From contig JAIYDP010000272.1 of assembly GCA_027487435.1 (NCBI GenBank), positions 1 through 64,000 of the forward strand: a stretch of DNA of 64,000 bases, in the 5' to 3' direction. The translations under genes and the position numbers were made by a program. This DNA comes from Verrucomicrobiaceae bacterium (GTDB lineage Bacteria; Verrucomicrobiota; Verrucomicrobiia; Verrucomicrobiales; Akkermansiaceae). Below the pieces are notes generated by a model that was not told the DNA's origin, did not search any database, and saw nothing but the letters and a program-made list of their open reading frames with translations. Shown in pieces: positions 32,341 through 44,612 of the stretch; within the stretch, counting starts at the first letter, position 1; each line of letters begins with the position of its first letter.

Positions 32341-33447
32341 CTACAGAGAATCGTGATGCTCTTCTGAATCCTTTACAAGGGATTTTGGACGATGCCTTTT
32401 TTTGAGGCATCGCACATACGAATCATGGATCGTCTGCCATGAGAAAAGTCGGAGGAACGTTTCGCGAAATGCAACTGTGAGAGATGACAAGATGATGAGG
32501 CCCGTGCCGACGAAACTGAGCAGCACTGGTTTTTCATGCAGCGCAACCATTGAAATCAAGAAAGCGACAACGACTTGGGTGTAGCCCATGGTCGCCGCTG
32601 TCGCTGCACGTTCCAGTTGAACTCCACGGTTCCAACACACTTGCCCAAAATAACCGATCGTGCCAATTGCAACGAAGTTGGCAATCTGCATTGGAGTCAT
32701 GGGCAAAAGTGGTGGATACGAAACGTGCCCAGTCTTGTTAAGAATGTAAAGGCCGAGGGTAGAGAGGGCGGAGAAGCACATGGAGAGGAACGTAAAATAA
32801 TTGACAAGGACATAGGCCTCGACTCGAGTGCCGATCTTTCTCGTCAGAATGCTGGCGACGGAGGAGAGGAGAGCGTTTCCAAGACCAGGCAGGACGCCGA
32901 CAATGCTGAGAGAATCGTTTGGATCAGAGGAAAGGTGAAGAAACGACGGACGCGCGATGAGGGCAACACCAACGAGACCGAGGAGGCACCCAAACACGTC
33001 AGGGCCTCGAAGTGGCTCCTTGAGAAATATTGCAGCGAAAATTGAAGTGAAGGAAGGAGAGACGAAAGAAATGACAACTGCGTCATGAAGGGGAAGTATT
33101 CCGACTGACACGAAGTACAAGCTCATTGCGAAAAACCCGCACGTGCCACGAAACATCAACAAGAGCCGCAGACCACGAGGACCAAATAAGCTGACTCGCT
33201 TCGTCAGGACATTATGGAGGAGGACAAATATCCAGGAGCCGAAACTCCTGATGAAAACCACTTGCATCAAGGGGAGATCGCTGACCAACTTTACGAAATA
33301 CGCCATGGTCGCAAAGCAAACGGAGCTGAAAGTGATCATGACGATGCCGCTGTCCACAACTCGGGACAACGTTGCTGAAAAGCACTTCGAGAGCTTCGGA
33401 TTACAACATTTCGAGTTCTCGGACGCAGCTTGAGAGGAGTCTCCCAT
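32341..33447 (-). CDS. EamA/DMT-superfamily transporter, SLC35G-like
   Basis: An uninterrupted 368-residue reading starting MGDSSQAASENSK with about ten hydrophobic helices arranged as two EamA repeats. The first repeat has GIVMITFSSVCFATMAYF and FRGTCGFFAMSLYFVSVGIL with DAVVISFVSPSFTSIFAA. The second has VGVLPGLGNALLSSVASILTR and WNRGVQLERAATAATMGYTQ followed by VVVAFLISMVALHEKP. The pattern F(R)G...A...LP..DA..I....P resembles SLC35G (AMAC/TMEM20) members. The C-terminal tail is basic and cytosolic. Unlike most neighbours it has no visible intron. The substrate is unknown. Confidence 0.75.
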   Translation of the reverse strand: MGDSSQAASENSKCCNPKLSKCFSATLSRVVDSGIVMITFSSVCFATMAYFVKLVSDLPLMQVVFIRSFGSWIFVLLHNVLTKRVSLFGPRGLRLLLMFRGTCGFFAMSLYFVSVGILPLHDAVVISFVSPSFTSIFAAIFLKEPLRGPDVFGCLLGLVGVALIARPSFLHLSSDPNDSLSIVGVLPGLGNALLSSVASILTRKIGTRVEAYVLVNYFTFLSMCFSALSTLGLYILNKTGHVSYPPLLPMTPMQIANFVAIGTIGYFGQVCWNRGVQLERAATAATMGYTQVVVAFLISMVALHEKPVLLSFVGTGLIILSSLTVAFRETFLRLFSWQTIHDSYVRCLKKRHRPKSLVKDSEEHHDSL

Positions 33448-33590
33448 TCATTATTGTCTCAACTTCCAACAGATTGTTAACTTTTCTGTTAACCTCGGAA
33501 AATCTCAGGGAGTGTCGAATATTTCTCGGTTGTGCTCTTGTGGTACTTATCGACAAGATTATGGGCAAGATTTTTGCATTCCTGGACATT

Positions 33591-36033
33591 TCAGCTAGCG
33601 GATGAACAAACAACTTGTTGAATTTCGACGATCATCCTCCTCTCCGTGCTGTGCAAAATGCGTTGGACGTCGTCTGGAGTCGACAGAGTTCCGTACGCTT
33701 GCGCACTGATTAGCTCCTGCACAGTTAGAGTTACATTGAAGCATGACCATCTTGGCTTGTCCCACTCTTTCTTGTGTCAACTTCTCAAGCCGATCAGACA
33801 TAAGGCTTGCAAATCGATGGATCTCTCCCACGAGGACAAGTCGTAGCTCCTCCTCAGGATCCTTCCCCAATTCTTTGTACCTCAGCAGCCGCGCTGCGTC
33901 GAGCACCCTGTTTCGAGTGCCGCTGTCGTACACTCCAAGCTGACACAACAAGGTGTTGTCGAGAAAAGAGAAGAGGTTGTAGTCGACATTAGGCAACATA
34001 AGGTTTCGAATCGCACCTGCATGGTGAGGGTACATTCGATGGAAATACCGAGAATGAGGTTTCTCTGGCCAGCCCACTTGATTCCAAGATTCTTCTCCAA
34101 GTCCTCATTTGATAGCGACGGCAGCACAAACCCAAGGATGTGATGCTCTCTGATCGCATCTGCGTACTCAGGGTATCCAAGCTCCGATATCCACAACGCT
34201 ACTTCCTCCTCCTCCCACTCAGGGGGCTCTGCAGAGTTACAAAGGCGGGGGCATCGCCAAAACCAAACACTTGCGTCTTGAATGGAGACCCGGTCAAATG
34301 CTTGCCGTTGAACATGATTGAGACGTCGTAGAGCCCCGCTCTGTCAGTCGTGAACCATGCTGTGTACGTCCCGTCTTTGTTGTCTTTGTATTCGACAACA
34401 AACGTCTCGGGTCCGACGGCGTTGCCGTGGAAATTAATTCCGCCGAACACGTGGTGATTTTTGAAAGAATCCACGGCGTGCACTTGAACTTTCATGGGCA
34501 GCCTGACGCCGCCGCGTTTGATAGCGCGCCCTTGGATGAAAGATAGCTTTGTCGAGATGTCTGCAGGGAAAATGAACACATCAAATGGGGAGCCGTCGAG
34601 AACGTTCGTCTCGTCGAGAAGAACAGAAAGAGGAATGTGAGCACTCAGTGTCTGTGCTGCGTAAGTGACTCTGTACCTTCCCTCGCCCATGTCGTCGACA
34701 ACGCAGTTGTCGAGGTTCGACCCATCAGTCCGAAACACTTGGACACTCCCGCCACTGCGAAGATTGCCGTACCGGTCCCGCCCCGTTACAATCGCTTCCG
34801 CGACTTTGCCAGCGCAAGTCCCCTTGAAGGCACCTCCTACCCAAGTAGTCTTCGTCCCATCCATTTTTGCAGCGACAATGTTGATTACAAACGGCGACCC
34901 GGCCACGGGGGCATTCTCCACCAGCACCTCCATCTTGTAAAGGCCTGCGCGGGAGCCATCGTACGTCACGGAGTACACGCCAATCTCCTCGTCAACCACC
35001 ACGTCGCCATTGATCACTGCAGCCTGCGACGGGTCTTCGTGAACAAGCTTCAAGGTCGCAGAAACCAATGTCCAGCCAGTTCGGTCGAAAATTTTTTGGC
35101 CAAAGCGCGTACGAAGCTGGACGATAAAGTTTGCCTGGTGCGAGGCCTCAACCTGCCGCTGGACGCCATCGCCCTCGGCTGTACACGACAGTGGGTGAAT
35201 TCTTGTTTTCACAAACGCCTGCTCAAACGAGACCTTCACGTCGCCATCGGCCAGATCCTTTGGTCGTCGGTGCTGCTTGTCCTCGAGGTTCGCATCTGCC
35301 ATCTCCGCCAGCAGAAGCTCAACTGTTTTCCTGTGGCCTCCTGCGGCAGCAAAATGCAAAGCTGCGCTGCGCTGCTGCTGGGGTAAGCTGCAAATGAGAG
35401 TCGCTCACTGGCCCTGCAGGTGCATCGATGTAGGCACCCTCGCGCAACAACAAGAGCACAACGTCCGTATGGCCGTTGGCTGCCGCAAGATGCAGCGACG
35501 TGATTTCATCCTAGGGAGATCAGCAAACTGAAATAATGTGACGAAGCCTCCATTGTGATGTGGACATCAGCTCCGAATTCGAGGAACAGCTTCAAGATCG
35601 CAATATGGCCGCGTTCTGCTGCGACGTGGACGACAGTTTTCTTCCGCTGTGGCGATCAGGTAAAGCTCCATGTGACGATAACTGAATCCGCAATCCGAAC
35701 GTCTGCTCCTCGTTCAAGAAGTCGGCGAGCTGAGTCCACATGGCCATTGAACACTGCTTTTCGTAGTGCAGACTCTCCATACTGGAATGTTAAGACAGGA
35801 GACTCTTCTAAACACCTTATCAACCGCATCAATCTTTGCACCACGCTCCAACAAGATGTCAATGATCTTAACGTGATTGTACTGAGCAGATTTATGCAGG
35901 GCAGTGCATCCTACCTGGACGTTAAATTTCCTTTGTCGCATAAAACCTCATCCACATCGTGGACACGGGTACCATTCGCTTTGAGAAGCATTCGAAGCTT
36001 GTCCAAGTCTCCATTTCTCGCAGCAGCATGCAT
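33591..36033 (-). CDS. Ankyrin-filamin-SAM scaffold protein
   Basis: A modular protein starting MHAAARNGDLDKLRMLLKAN. Ankyrin repeats come first: CTALHKSAQYNHVKIIDILL, ALRKAVFNGHVDSARRLL, TSLHLAAANGHTDVVLLL and HFAAAGGHRKTVELLL. Three filamin-type immunoglobulin repeats follow (34200-35100), each ending in the family signature: ENAPVAGSPFVINI, VLDGSPFDVFIF and KHLTGSPFKTQVF. Next comes a SAM domain (WISELGYPEYADAIREHH ... NLGIKWAGQRN) and a second SAM-like unit (SFLDNTLLCQLGVYDSGTRN). The C-terminus is helical, ending QQVVCSSAS with TGA at 33591-33593. Introns of 31-32 nt were placed at both ends: DVDE | VGCTALH and GQAKM | ELISAQA. Filamin repeats bind partners and SAM domains oligomerise, so a submembrane or signalling scaffold is likely. 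Confidence 0.75.
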
Positions 36034-36432
36034 TTGTTAGTCTGATTCCAAAGCAATAAAATTAAACTAAAATTAGAATTTAGAGTCGTAACAAAAAAAA
36101 TTGTAGCTGAGAAATGCAACAAGAAACTCCTTAACACTACGATTTTTCTTTTCATCGCTTTTTGGCAACGATTTAGGGTTGCTGCATTTTTTCGAAAAGA
36201 TCTGGTTAACAATAATAAATTAGAGCAGAGTCATCTTAAACTTGATGGGCAGTTGATGTCAAGAACAGGGGCCCGCGAATCATTCGTACTTCCTCTATGC
36301 CAGCGCTCTGACGTGATAGCTGTTGGAGGCAATCCATGGAATAGAGAATCAAATCGACTCTCTTGTTCGCCAGGTCAGCAGGGGCGCAACAAGTTCTCAC
36401 GAGGTCAGCGCAAGCCCATTGAGGCGGCATGC

Positions 36433-39400
36433 ATGGCCCAGCGGGCGATGGAGCTGAGGGTCGGACTACTTGGGGATCCAGAGGAAGTGTCCTCAACCCT
36501 GAGCAGGTGTTTAATTCGCTTCAGATCGAAGCGTCAGTCGTCGATCTCGTCGCTGGCCTTCTCGAGATTTCTTCGAAGTCGCTCTCCCAAGGCCAACTCG
36601 AGGCTTCCGTCGACGTTCTTGAGCGCGCCTGCCAGACCGCTTCCAAAGTCGCTGACCAAGTGTGGGGTGCCCGGCTGACGGCTATCGCGCACAGCCACCT
36701 CGGCTGCGCGCTTCGCAGGTACTCTATTTCTCTCATCACATCAAGTGGCCTCTCGTTTCTTGATGACTCCTCCAGAGGTCGCTGCTTCCAGGAGGCCGAA
36801 GCCGCTTTCCGAGCAGCTCTCAAAGCCTCTCAGCTCGTCTGCACTCAAAAGAATATTTTCACTCGTGCAGGACCCGAGCCCCCTTGTCGCCGCGACGGTG
36901 TCCCTCAACTTGGCAACCCTCAGACTTTCAACCGAATCGTCGCACCTTTCGTTCTGTCGCTGACCCCGCAGTTTCACTGACGCAGCGCTCCTTTGCTTCG
37001 CCGCGCAGTCGCGCATCAACGGCCTTGCGCGGGATGCCCTGGATGAGCTCGTCCATCCCTTCGCTTCAGCGCCGTCCTTTGCCAAGTTCGTCATGTCTCG
37101 CCCTCAAATAGCCGCGATGAGCCATTTGTTTGCGTCGGTTGCACACGAGCGGCTGGGGGCATGGGAGAAGTGTCGCGACGAGATAGCGAGCGCAATGATT
37201 GAGGCGAATTCGCTGCCCTCGCTGGACGCGGTCGTGGCGGCTGTGCGCGCGCGTGCTGCGGAGTTCGCTGAGGTGATGGCCAATCCTGCGCGCCTTACGC
37301 TTGCAGAAGCACCGATCTGGTGCGCTGAGTTCAAAAGCCCCGCCCCCCCCTCACAGAAGCGAAAAGGACTTGCAGAAGCTGGCCGCAAGAATGGGGGGTG
37401 ACGCTGCGGGCGCTGCGTCGGCGGCGGTGCGGCTCAAACGGGATCTCGCCCCCGTCGTATTTGACGCCGATGTGAAGCCAGTGGCGGCGCCCAACGTGAA
37501 GCTCCGCCTCGTCGCGGTTTCAGATGAAAAGAAGGGGGGGGATACCTTGAAGAAGAGGGTCCACTTCGCGGATGTGCCGTCGGTGAGAAGCGTCTCCCCG
37601 CGGCCGCAGAAGGGGGGGGATGAGGGGCGGCCGCTGAGCGAAGAGGATTCTGAAGCGAAGCCGTGCTATCGTCCTCTCCTCCCCATCGACGATCTTTTTG
37701 ATGAGTGCATCGAAGGGCCGAAGACCCTATCATCGAAACTCACGTCAGAAGCCATCGAGCACCGGTTGCGCAGCGCCGCCGAATCCTTTCCAAAGCCCTC
37801 CGATGCTGCACATGCGGCGCCCACGCTTTTGTCCTCTGGCTCTGGGCCTGTCGCCGTGGCGCCGACCTCAAGCGACGTCATCAAAGGCCAAGCCACAGCC
37901 AATCGGTTTATGCCCCGACTCTTGGCTGCAATTGATGTCCCTTGTGAGGACTCACAACCTGCACGTGCCAGCCCGTCAGTGCCCTCCCAATTGCTCGGGC
38001 AGCCTTTATTTGAGGTGCCCGAGCGTGACCAGCCGCATCCCCCCGCTGCCGGGTCGGGCGCTGCGCTTCCTTCGGCTGCCGGTGTCATGCGCGGGAGGAT
38101 CAGAAGGGCGCTGAGCCGCGGCTTGTCGAAAGGTGCTCCCTCTCAGAAGGCTGCAGCGGGGGGGGCTGAGGGTGTGGCGATTGAACGGACCCCCTCGCAT
38201 GAGGGGCAGCCCCTGGCGCTGCCACAAACTCGCAGCAATGCGGCGCCTTTGGCGCCGTCCGAGCAGCCCATTGACGCCACAGACGGTGGACCCGCTGATC
38301 CGCAAGATACCAACCCATCAAACCCATCTCAAGCTGCAAAAGCCGCAAGCGTCAAGCAGCCGCGTGTCACCGCCGCGAAGACGCCCGGCGAAGCCACGTC
38401 CAAAATCCCACCCCCCCGACCGGCGACGCCCGAGCGCCGGTCCCCGTCTCTTTCCTTTTTTGAAAGTTGGGCGGGGGGGGGCCCTTTGACCCGACCGGAG
38501 CGGCTGTCTGAAGCCGAGGCCCATCCGCTGGAGGGGTCTCTCCTGTCCGCCATCGCCAAAATGAAGGCCCCTTCGCCCGGCGCTGAACGCGACCGAGTTT
38601 CTCACCCCCCCCCCTCTGCGGCTGTGATGCGGCGGTCTTTCACCTCTCCCTTCGGATTGGAATCTTCACCCGCATCTCTTCAGCTCAAATGGCCCGTAAC
38701 CGACGCCGCAATTGAAGAAATCGTCTCGCGGGGAGGATCGCATGCGGCTGCGCTGGACGCCCTCAGCGCCATCTCGTCGGCGCATCTCAGCCATCGCCTC
38801 CCCACCGTCCAAGTTGATGAGGGCGACGAGAAGTCCCCTCGAAGAGCCGTTCTGATGTCGGAGATGCTTCGCACGCGGTCATTTGACGAAGAGGCGCTGC
38901 GAATGAGGCTTCGCGATGAAGCCATCAAAGTCAAGCGGACCGTCGAGGTCAACCACCCCTCCCCCCCTCCCCCCCTCTCGATATCCCCCCCCCTCTGATA
39001 GCTCAGGAGCGCCGTCGCCAAATGCTCGCCGTCGCGACCCTCTCCCCCCATTTTGAAACCGCCATCGTGTGGGCGCACTTGCGCGACTTTCTCTCCGCCT
39101 ACGTTGCCGACGTAAAAGCAGCTTTTATCCGCCGCATCCAGCGCGCCGTGCGGCTGGCTCTTGACCGCCTCAGCTTCAAAACGCGCCGATTTATTATCAT
39201 GCGTGCAGCGCTTTTAATTCAACGCATTTACCGCCACATCCGCAGCGCCCGTGCCGCGCGGAGGATCACTCGCGCAGCGAAGGGGCGCTCCGCCCGCCGC
39301 CAATTTTTGCGCGGCGCTGTGCGGACAGTTGAGGCGGCAGAGCGCGTGCTGTCATCGCGCGTCATCGCGCGGGTGCTTGGGCGCGGTCTGATTGACGTTT

Positions 39401-40455
39401 TGGCGTCGCGCTATTTTTGTCAACAGAGTAAGGCCGTGCGGATCGCCATGAGGGCGATAAAGCGACACGAAGCGAAGCGAGACTTCTTTGCGGCTATTGA
39501 CGGCGCTCGCATGGCCGTGGCGACGCGCATCGCAGCGATCGCAGCGACGGAGCGGGACGAACTTGTGGCGCGGATTCAATGCACCTACAGGCGCAAGAAG
39601 GCACGCAGGAGGTTGTTCTCTGCGCGCCGCTACGCGCCAGGGATGAAAATCTGTTACTTTTTGATGATGCTTGTGGTCGCGCGGAAGGGGAGGGACCTTC
39701 TCGTGGCGTTGGCGGCGCAACGCAGGCAGGACTCATCGCAGGCTGTCGCCTGCGCTTGGAAGGGGCACATCGCGCGGCAGGTGGTTGGGCGAATGATGGC
39801 GTTGAAAAAGCGGCGGGACGGCGCTTCAGATTTGGGGCGTGCGATGCTGTGCCACTTGGCGCGGAGGCGAAACAAGCGGCTGCAGGTGGTTGGCTCTTGG
39901 AAGGCACGGACAAACGCGATGAGGGGAGTGCAGGCTGCGGTGCGGCGGAGGCAGCTGCAGGGGCTCTACTCGGCGCTGCTGATGCGGCGGATCCTTCGCG
40001 AGAGGAAGCGTGCGGCGATGGCAGTCAAAATCCAGTGTGCGTTCCGCGCTTACTCTGCGTTTAACAAGATCTACAATAAGCTTTGGGAGGCGAATGAAGC
40101 CATTGCTGCAAGGATGGTTCAGGGCTTGATGAGGTCTTACAAAGCAAAGGCTCTGCTGTTCATTCGAAGGGTAAAGCAGCGCATGCGGGCTGCTCAGTGT
40201 TTGGGTTTCCACTTTGCCTGGTCGTCTGAGTCAAGAGCAGCTATTCTGCAGAAGGTCAAGGAAGTGAAAGCTGCGAGCATGGCTGTCCTGTCGCGTTCTT
40301 GGCGAGTGGCTTTGGCGAGGAGAAAATTTCGAGAAATTCAACAATGCAGAAGGGAGCGAGAGGCTGCTCATGTGCTGCGCCGTTGTGGGCGCGTGTTCTT
40401 GAGCAAGTTACGATATTTTCAAATGTATGTTCGACGAGCACAGATCCAACAGTAA
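36433..40455 (+). CDS. Helical/TPR-like, disordered and IQ-motif protein
   Basis: One gene assembled from three parts. The N-terminal part (MAQRAMELRVGLLGDPEE, then LLEISSKSLSQGQLEASVDV and RCFQEAEAAFRAALKASQ) looks like TPR helices. A 34-nt intron at 37273-37306 leads into about 560 Ala/Pro/Ser-rich, probably disordered residues. A pyrimidine-rich 59-nt intron at 38948-39006 leads into a 480-residue Arg/Ala-rich helical part with repeated IQ-like units, such as ALLIQRIYRHIRSARAAR, RIQCTYRRKKARRR and VKIQCAFRAYSAFNKI, expected to bind calmodulin or centrin. Stop is TAA near 40455. Both introns are phase 0 and explain the frame changes. The start could be at 36256 instead. A centrosomal, basal-body or axonemal role is inferred. 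Confidence 0.6.
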
Positions 40456-40496
40456 ATCTGAATGGCTTAAATTTCTGATTGAATTAGTCTTTAAAC

Positions 40497-41312
40497 ATGG
40501 CTCGGTCGTACGTCTCTCTCGTCACCACGAAGGAATACATCCCTGGGGTCGTTGCCTTGAGAAATTCCCTCATGTCCGTTTCTTCGACATATCCTCTTCA
40601 AGTCATGGTCCCTGACGAACTTTTAGCCTCTGTTTTAGCGGAACTGCAGCTTCCTGCTCTCCTTGTTGAAGAAATCACAAACCCATATCGCGACACTGCT
40701 TCGTGCTATCGCACCGTTTTCACAAAACTGCGAGCTTGGGGCCTCACTCAGTTTGAACGAATTGTATTCCTCGACGCTGACGTGCTTGTGGTGCAAAATA
40801 TTGACCATCTCTTCGATATACGCGGGTTTGCTGCCGCTCCAGACGCAAAAGCTCCAGACGTTTTTAATGCAGGCGTCATGGTCATTGAGCCTAACAATGA
40901 AGTTCTGCTCAGTATGGAATCCAAATTTGCGTCTCTCCCTTCTTATGATGGCGGCGATCAAGGCTTCTTAAATTCTTTCTTTCGAGATTGGTTCGAGAGT
41001 TCACATCACAATCGTCTTCGCTTTGGATACAACTACGCTCTGGAAAGTGCCCGAATGGAGCCCAGCTACTTGGACTCTCTCAAGTCTTCGAAATCGCTAT
41101 TTGTCATTCATTTCTGGGGCAGGATGAAGCCCTGGAAGCTCGGCGATGCTTTTGATGCTCGTCGAGATGAAGGTCTGGACGCATTAGCTGTGAAAGCAGA
41201 GCAGATGTGCAGGGTGAGAAAGCAGAAGAAGCTTTCGGAGATCGTTGGTGATGCTGCAGTGGCGTTGATACGGTTGTGGTGGTGCCACTACGTCCCCACG
41301 GAGTGCAAATGA
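40497..41312 (+). CDS. Glycogenin-like glycosyltransferase family 8 protein
   Basis: A 271-residue single-exon enzyme of the GT8 fold. The N-terminus YVSLVTTKEYIPGVVALRNS is the nucleotide-sugar binding start of glycogenin-like proteins. The metal-binding DxD lies in RIVFLDADVLVVQNID. Further conserved blocks are FNAGVMVIEPN, GGDQGFLNSFF and HFWGRMKPWK (the H-x-x-G-x-x-K-P-W motif). No signal peptide or transmembrane helix is visible, so a cytosolic location fits glycogenin, although inositol-phosphate or plant GUX/GolS-type members are alternatives. The self-glucosylated Tyr cannot be assigned by eye. It starts 41 bases after the stop of the previous gene on the same strand. Confidence 0.8.
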   Translation: MARSYVSLVTTKEYIPGVVALRNSLMSVSSTYPLQVMVPDELLASVLAELQLPALLVEEITNPYRDTASCYRTVFTKLRAWGLTQFERIVFLDADVLVVQNIDHLFDIRGFAAAPDAKAPDVFNAGVMVIEPNNEVLLSMESKFASLPSYDGGDQGFLNSFFRDWFESSHHNRLRFGYNYALESARMEPSYLDSLKSSKSLFVIHFWGRMKPWKLGDAFDARRDEGLDALAVKAEQMCRVRKQKKLSEIVGDAAVALIRLWWCHYVPTECK

Positions 41313-41331
41313 TTCGTTTACATACACCACG

Positions 41332-42915
41332 TCATTGTGGGACAACTCGCAGCAGCCGCTTGATCAACAACTCTACCTTCTGCTCGACGCGCTCATCGGG
41401 GTTTTTGAACCGCGCAAACGCGCATCGGCACAGTGCCTCCTCCAGCTCGACAAACGAGATCTGATGGCATTAGCATGAAAGCGCACGATGTGACGCAGAT
41501 TGTGTCGTTGTATTCGGTAAATGAATTGGTTGGCGGTTGAAACGTAATCGCTTGCGAAAATGACGCCCGCACCGACTCTGGCGTCAAATCCTCGTCGATT
41601 TGCTCAGATTTCTGCAGCGTCACGGCCCCCTTCCGATCCTCCCACCTTAAGCATCTCGAATACCTCCTTGACTGTCACAGTCGCGCTCTTCCCCGCAGCA
41701 GCAGGCTTGAGGCACCTCCTGTAGTACTTTCGCAGGTTCGTCCGCAAGTTTTTTAGCGACTGCCTCAGGCTGGGGCTGAAGATGAGGTGCCGCAAGCCGT
41801 TTTCGACGTCGTGAGCGGCTCGCCCAAACACGTTCCTTGACAACAAATGGTTGACCTGATTGTCAGTGCAACAGAGCCGCGCCCTTACGCGATCGCAGTG
41901 GGCAAAGAGGCCTGGAAACGCAATGGTGCCAAGGGCAATGAGGGTCTCAAAGAACTGCGAGAGGGAGATGCGCACGTCCGCAAAGTCGCAGTCCTCGACG
42001 TCTGGGCCGTTTTCGATGTCACAAGTGAGGTGATTCATCCGAAATATCTTGTCTCATTGGTCAGCAGTTGAAGGAACGTATTCCTGACTCATGTGGACTT
42101 CAGAAGAGGACAAGTGAAACGCCCGCACAAAAGCAGCCAAGTTCGCGCCGCCCATGTCTCGCACATGCGGCTCTTCGCCGAGCGATCTTGCAAACGACAA
42201 AAAGAGCTCCGTCAGTCGTGCTGCGACGTCATTGTGAGAGCCATTCGACGGACCGAAATTGGTTCGGAAGTAGGACTTGAGCGCACCGACGCAAAACTTG
42301 TCAGCGCTTGGAGCGAAGCGAGAGAGAGAAACTTGCTTCCATACGTCTTCCGCGTCAAATCGAGCTCTGTTCATTGCATACCGTGAAAGTCAAAGTCTTG
42401 GTACGTTGTGGCGTCATAGCCCTCTCTTGTGCTAAACGTGATCCCTGCAGAATGAGGCTGCGAGGAGGATAACCGACCATGAGCGCTGCCCTCGACGCTT
42501 CGAAGGCCGGAGACTTTGGACTTGCTTGGGGGAACCACAGATTCTTTTCGTCAGAAGGAATTTGTGGCAATAGACCGTCTAGAGCTGAGCTCGCGATGGA
42601 GGCAATGGGGGGAATCGGAGACTCTTTGAGATCCACGATGACAACGTCTCCGTCTTTTAATACAGAGGAAATAATCAAATCTGGGTTCAGAATTTCGCCC
42701 ACTGTAGACTTGATTACCCCAAATGTGTACTCCTACAAGATCAGCACGAAGAGAGCGCTGCACACTTTTGGGATGTGTGGTCCTTTTTCAACTCTCCATG
42801 GACCTTCGCAGCCGAATCGCTGACAGCAAACGCGGGCCATCCAGCCGATCGATTGTCCGCCACTTCCGCAAAGAAGTTCAAACTCGGCATCATCATGGCG
42901 AACCAGAACTTTCAT
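41332..42915 (-). CDS. Ubiquitin-like-start protein with flagellar-type helical C-terminus
   Basis: The N-terminus MKVLVRHDDAEFELLCGSG, with KDGDVVIVDLKESP, resembles a degenerate ubiquitin-like fold. The middle is poorly characterised (VSLSRFAPSADKFCVGALKS). The C-terminal half has two related segments with an acidic or aromatic helix followed by an F-x-E-x-L pattern: VRISLSQFFETLIALGTIAF and ISFVELEEALCRCAFARF, ending KVELLIKRLLRVVPQ with TGA at 41332-41334. That pattern occurs in EF-hand/flagellar-associated proteins of algae and protists, known to me only as unnamed families. Several introns are needed; the one before ISFVELEEAL ends ...GCCATCAG. It is divergent from NSUN6, whose ATG is 56 bases away. 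Function unknown. Confidence 0.5.
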
Positions 42916-42970
42916 TCAGCTTGGCCGTTTTCTCCCACAATCCCTTTACAATACTCTTTAAAAGGCCCGC

Positions 42971-44608
42971 ATGTCTCTGTTCTCGCCGTGCTTGCGCCGA
43001 GCGCTTGAGACTGCATATGGCCCGTTGTTCGCGAATCTAGAAGAAGCCATTGTGAAGCCTCCCTCGTCCACTTCTCTGCGGGTAAACATCCTTCGAGCGG
43101 ATCCATCTGAGGTGGCTTCGAAACTAGTTTGCTATCTGTCGACGTCAGCAGTGCGATTAAGCGGGTATAGTCTCATGCCATGAGGATCAGTACGAGGTAT
43201 CTATCAGCAGGCTACTACCCTACGTGATAACAATTAAGTCCACAGCTCGCTGTGCAGTGCCAGTGGAGCATCCAGGTCAAGTTCAGACTGCTTGTTGCTT
43301 ATTTTCCAGAGATAGTGGTCTCTCGAAAATGTGCAGAATCTCTTTTACGCGGTGCAGACGTGTTTGTTCCCGGTGTCATTGGATGTTCTCCAAAAGGCTT
43401 GTTGACGTATGCTCATCTGATCAAGCCAGTGGTGGCCGGAGATGAGGTGTCTGTACTTGTCGACATTCATGATAGAATCCTGAGGGCAGCTGCAACTCAG
43501 TGCATTCGAACTGGTGCTCTCAAACCAAGCCAGCTCAAGGGCCGGGCAAAGGACTCCCAAGGCCAGGTTGACAGCGTTGGACGACTCTTTGGGCCATTGC
43601 TGACAAATGGGCTCCCAAGTGGCGTCATTTGCATTGGAAGAGCTGTAATGTCATTGGTATGGCCGTGACCCGAAGCGTCTCACGCCGAAGAGTCGCTCCG
43701 ATGTGTTCAAAAAGAACAACGGAGTCGCAGCTGTGATGACGCGTCGCGTTTTCGCTGCACCGCCCTTGAATGGCGTTATGAGCGAGTTAATTTTCCTTCA
43801 GAACCTTCCCTCGACGTTAGCTGGACATTCATTGGAAGTCGTGCAGGCGAGAGGGTTGATTGATTCTTCAGCCGCGGGGCGGGGAGACAATTTTGGACAT
43901 GTGCGCATCGCCTGGAGGAAAGACGTCGCACATCGCGATGATGATGGGGGACGTCGGTCGGCTCGTTGCGCTCGATCGGTCTGTTAAGAAAGTGGAGCAA
44001 TTGCAACGGGTAGTTGGGGAGTTTGGATTGACTTGCGTCGAGTGCTTGAAGGCGGACTCGACGAGGCTTGTAGCAGAACATCGGGTTTGCAGTCTGTGGG
44101 CCCACTGACTGCTCAGATTGGCAAGGCTGCTAATGGACCGACGTTTCCAGCGAACTCTTTTGATCGAATCATGTTGGATGCCCCTTGTTCAGCCTTGGGG
44201 CTCCGCCCCCGGCTTCGCTGCGATCTGACTCACGAATTTGTTCTACGACAGTCCAACTATCAAAAACGATTGATTATTAACGCTGCCGCCCTGTTGAAGA
44301 AAGGTGGCCGCTTGGTTTATTCGACTTGCTCTGTGTCGCCAGAAGAAAATGAGAAGAACGTTGCTTTCGCCCTCGAGCGTCTCCCGCTCGTCCTCTGCCG
44401 GCCGCCAGTACAATGTACCCGAGGAGGGCTCAAAAGCCAAGGACTGAGCGACGACCATTGCGAACTTGTGGAACGGTTTGAGCCATTTGATGAGCTGGAC
44501 TCTATCGGATTCTTCTACGCTGTGTTTGAGAAGATCTCCGACGGTTTTGAAAGAGTATTTGTCGACGATGACATCGACGACAAGGACGACAGTGAATCAG
44601 AAATGTGA
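42971..44608 (+). CDS. NSUN6: RNA m5C methyltransferase with PUA domain, NSUN6-like
   Basis: A NOL1/NOP2/sun-family enzyme. A PUA domain is inserted in the N-terminal half (VSRKCAESLLRGADVFVPGV ... GDEVSVLVDIH ... AATQCIRTG), the arrangement of NSUN6. The methyltransferase core has NLPSTLAGH, LDMCASPGGKTSHIA (SAM binding), VALDRSVKKVEQL, IMLDAPCSALG and LVYSTCSVSPEENE. The two catalytic cysteines are those in DAPCS and STCS. The C-terminus DSIGFFYAVFEKI matches the family, then an acidic tail. Several introns are present (near 43085-43280, 43650-43740, 43830-43890 and 44060-44150). NSUN6 methylates C72 of tRNA-Cys and tRNA-Thr and some mRNAs. Its stop is only four bases from the stop of the convergent next gene. 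Confidence 0.82.
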
Positions 44609-44612
44609 ATAT

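Noticed and set aside
37340-39000. Apparent frameshifts at poly-C runs (37343-37350 and 38985-38993) splitting the TPR/IQ gene into three readings
   Set aside because: Both frame changes are explained by phase-0 introns with proper GT-AG ends (37273-37306, 34 nt; 38948-39006, 59 nt); no sequencing error is needed.
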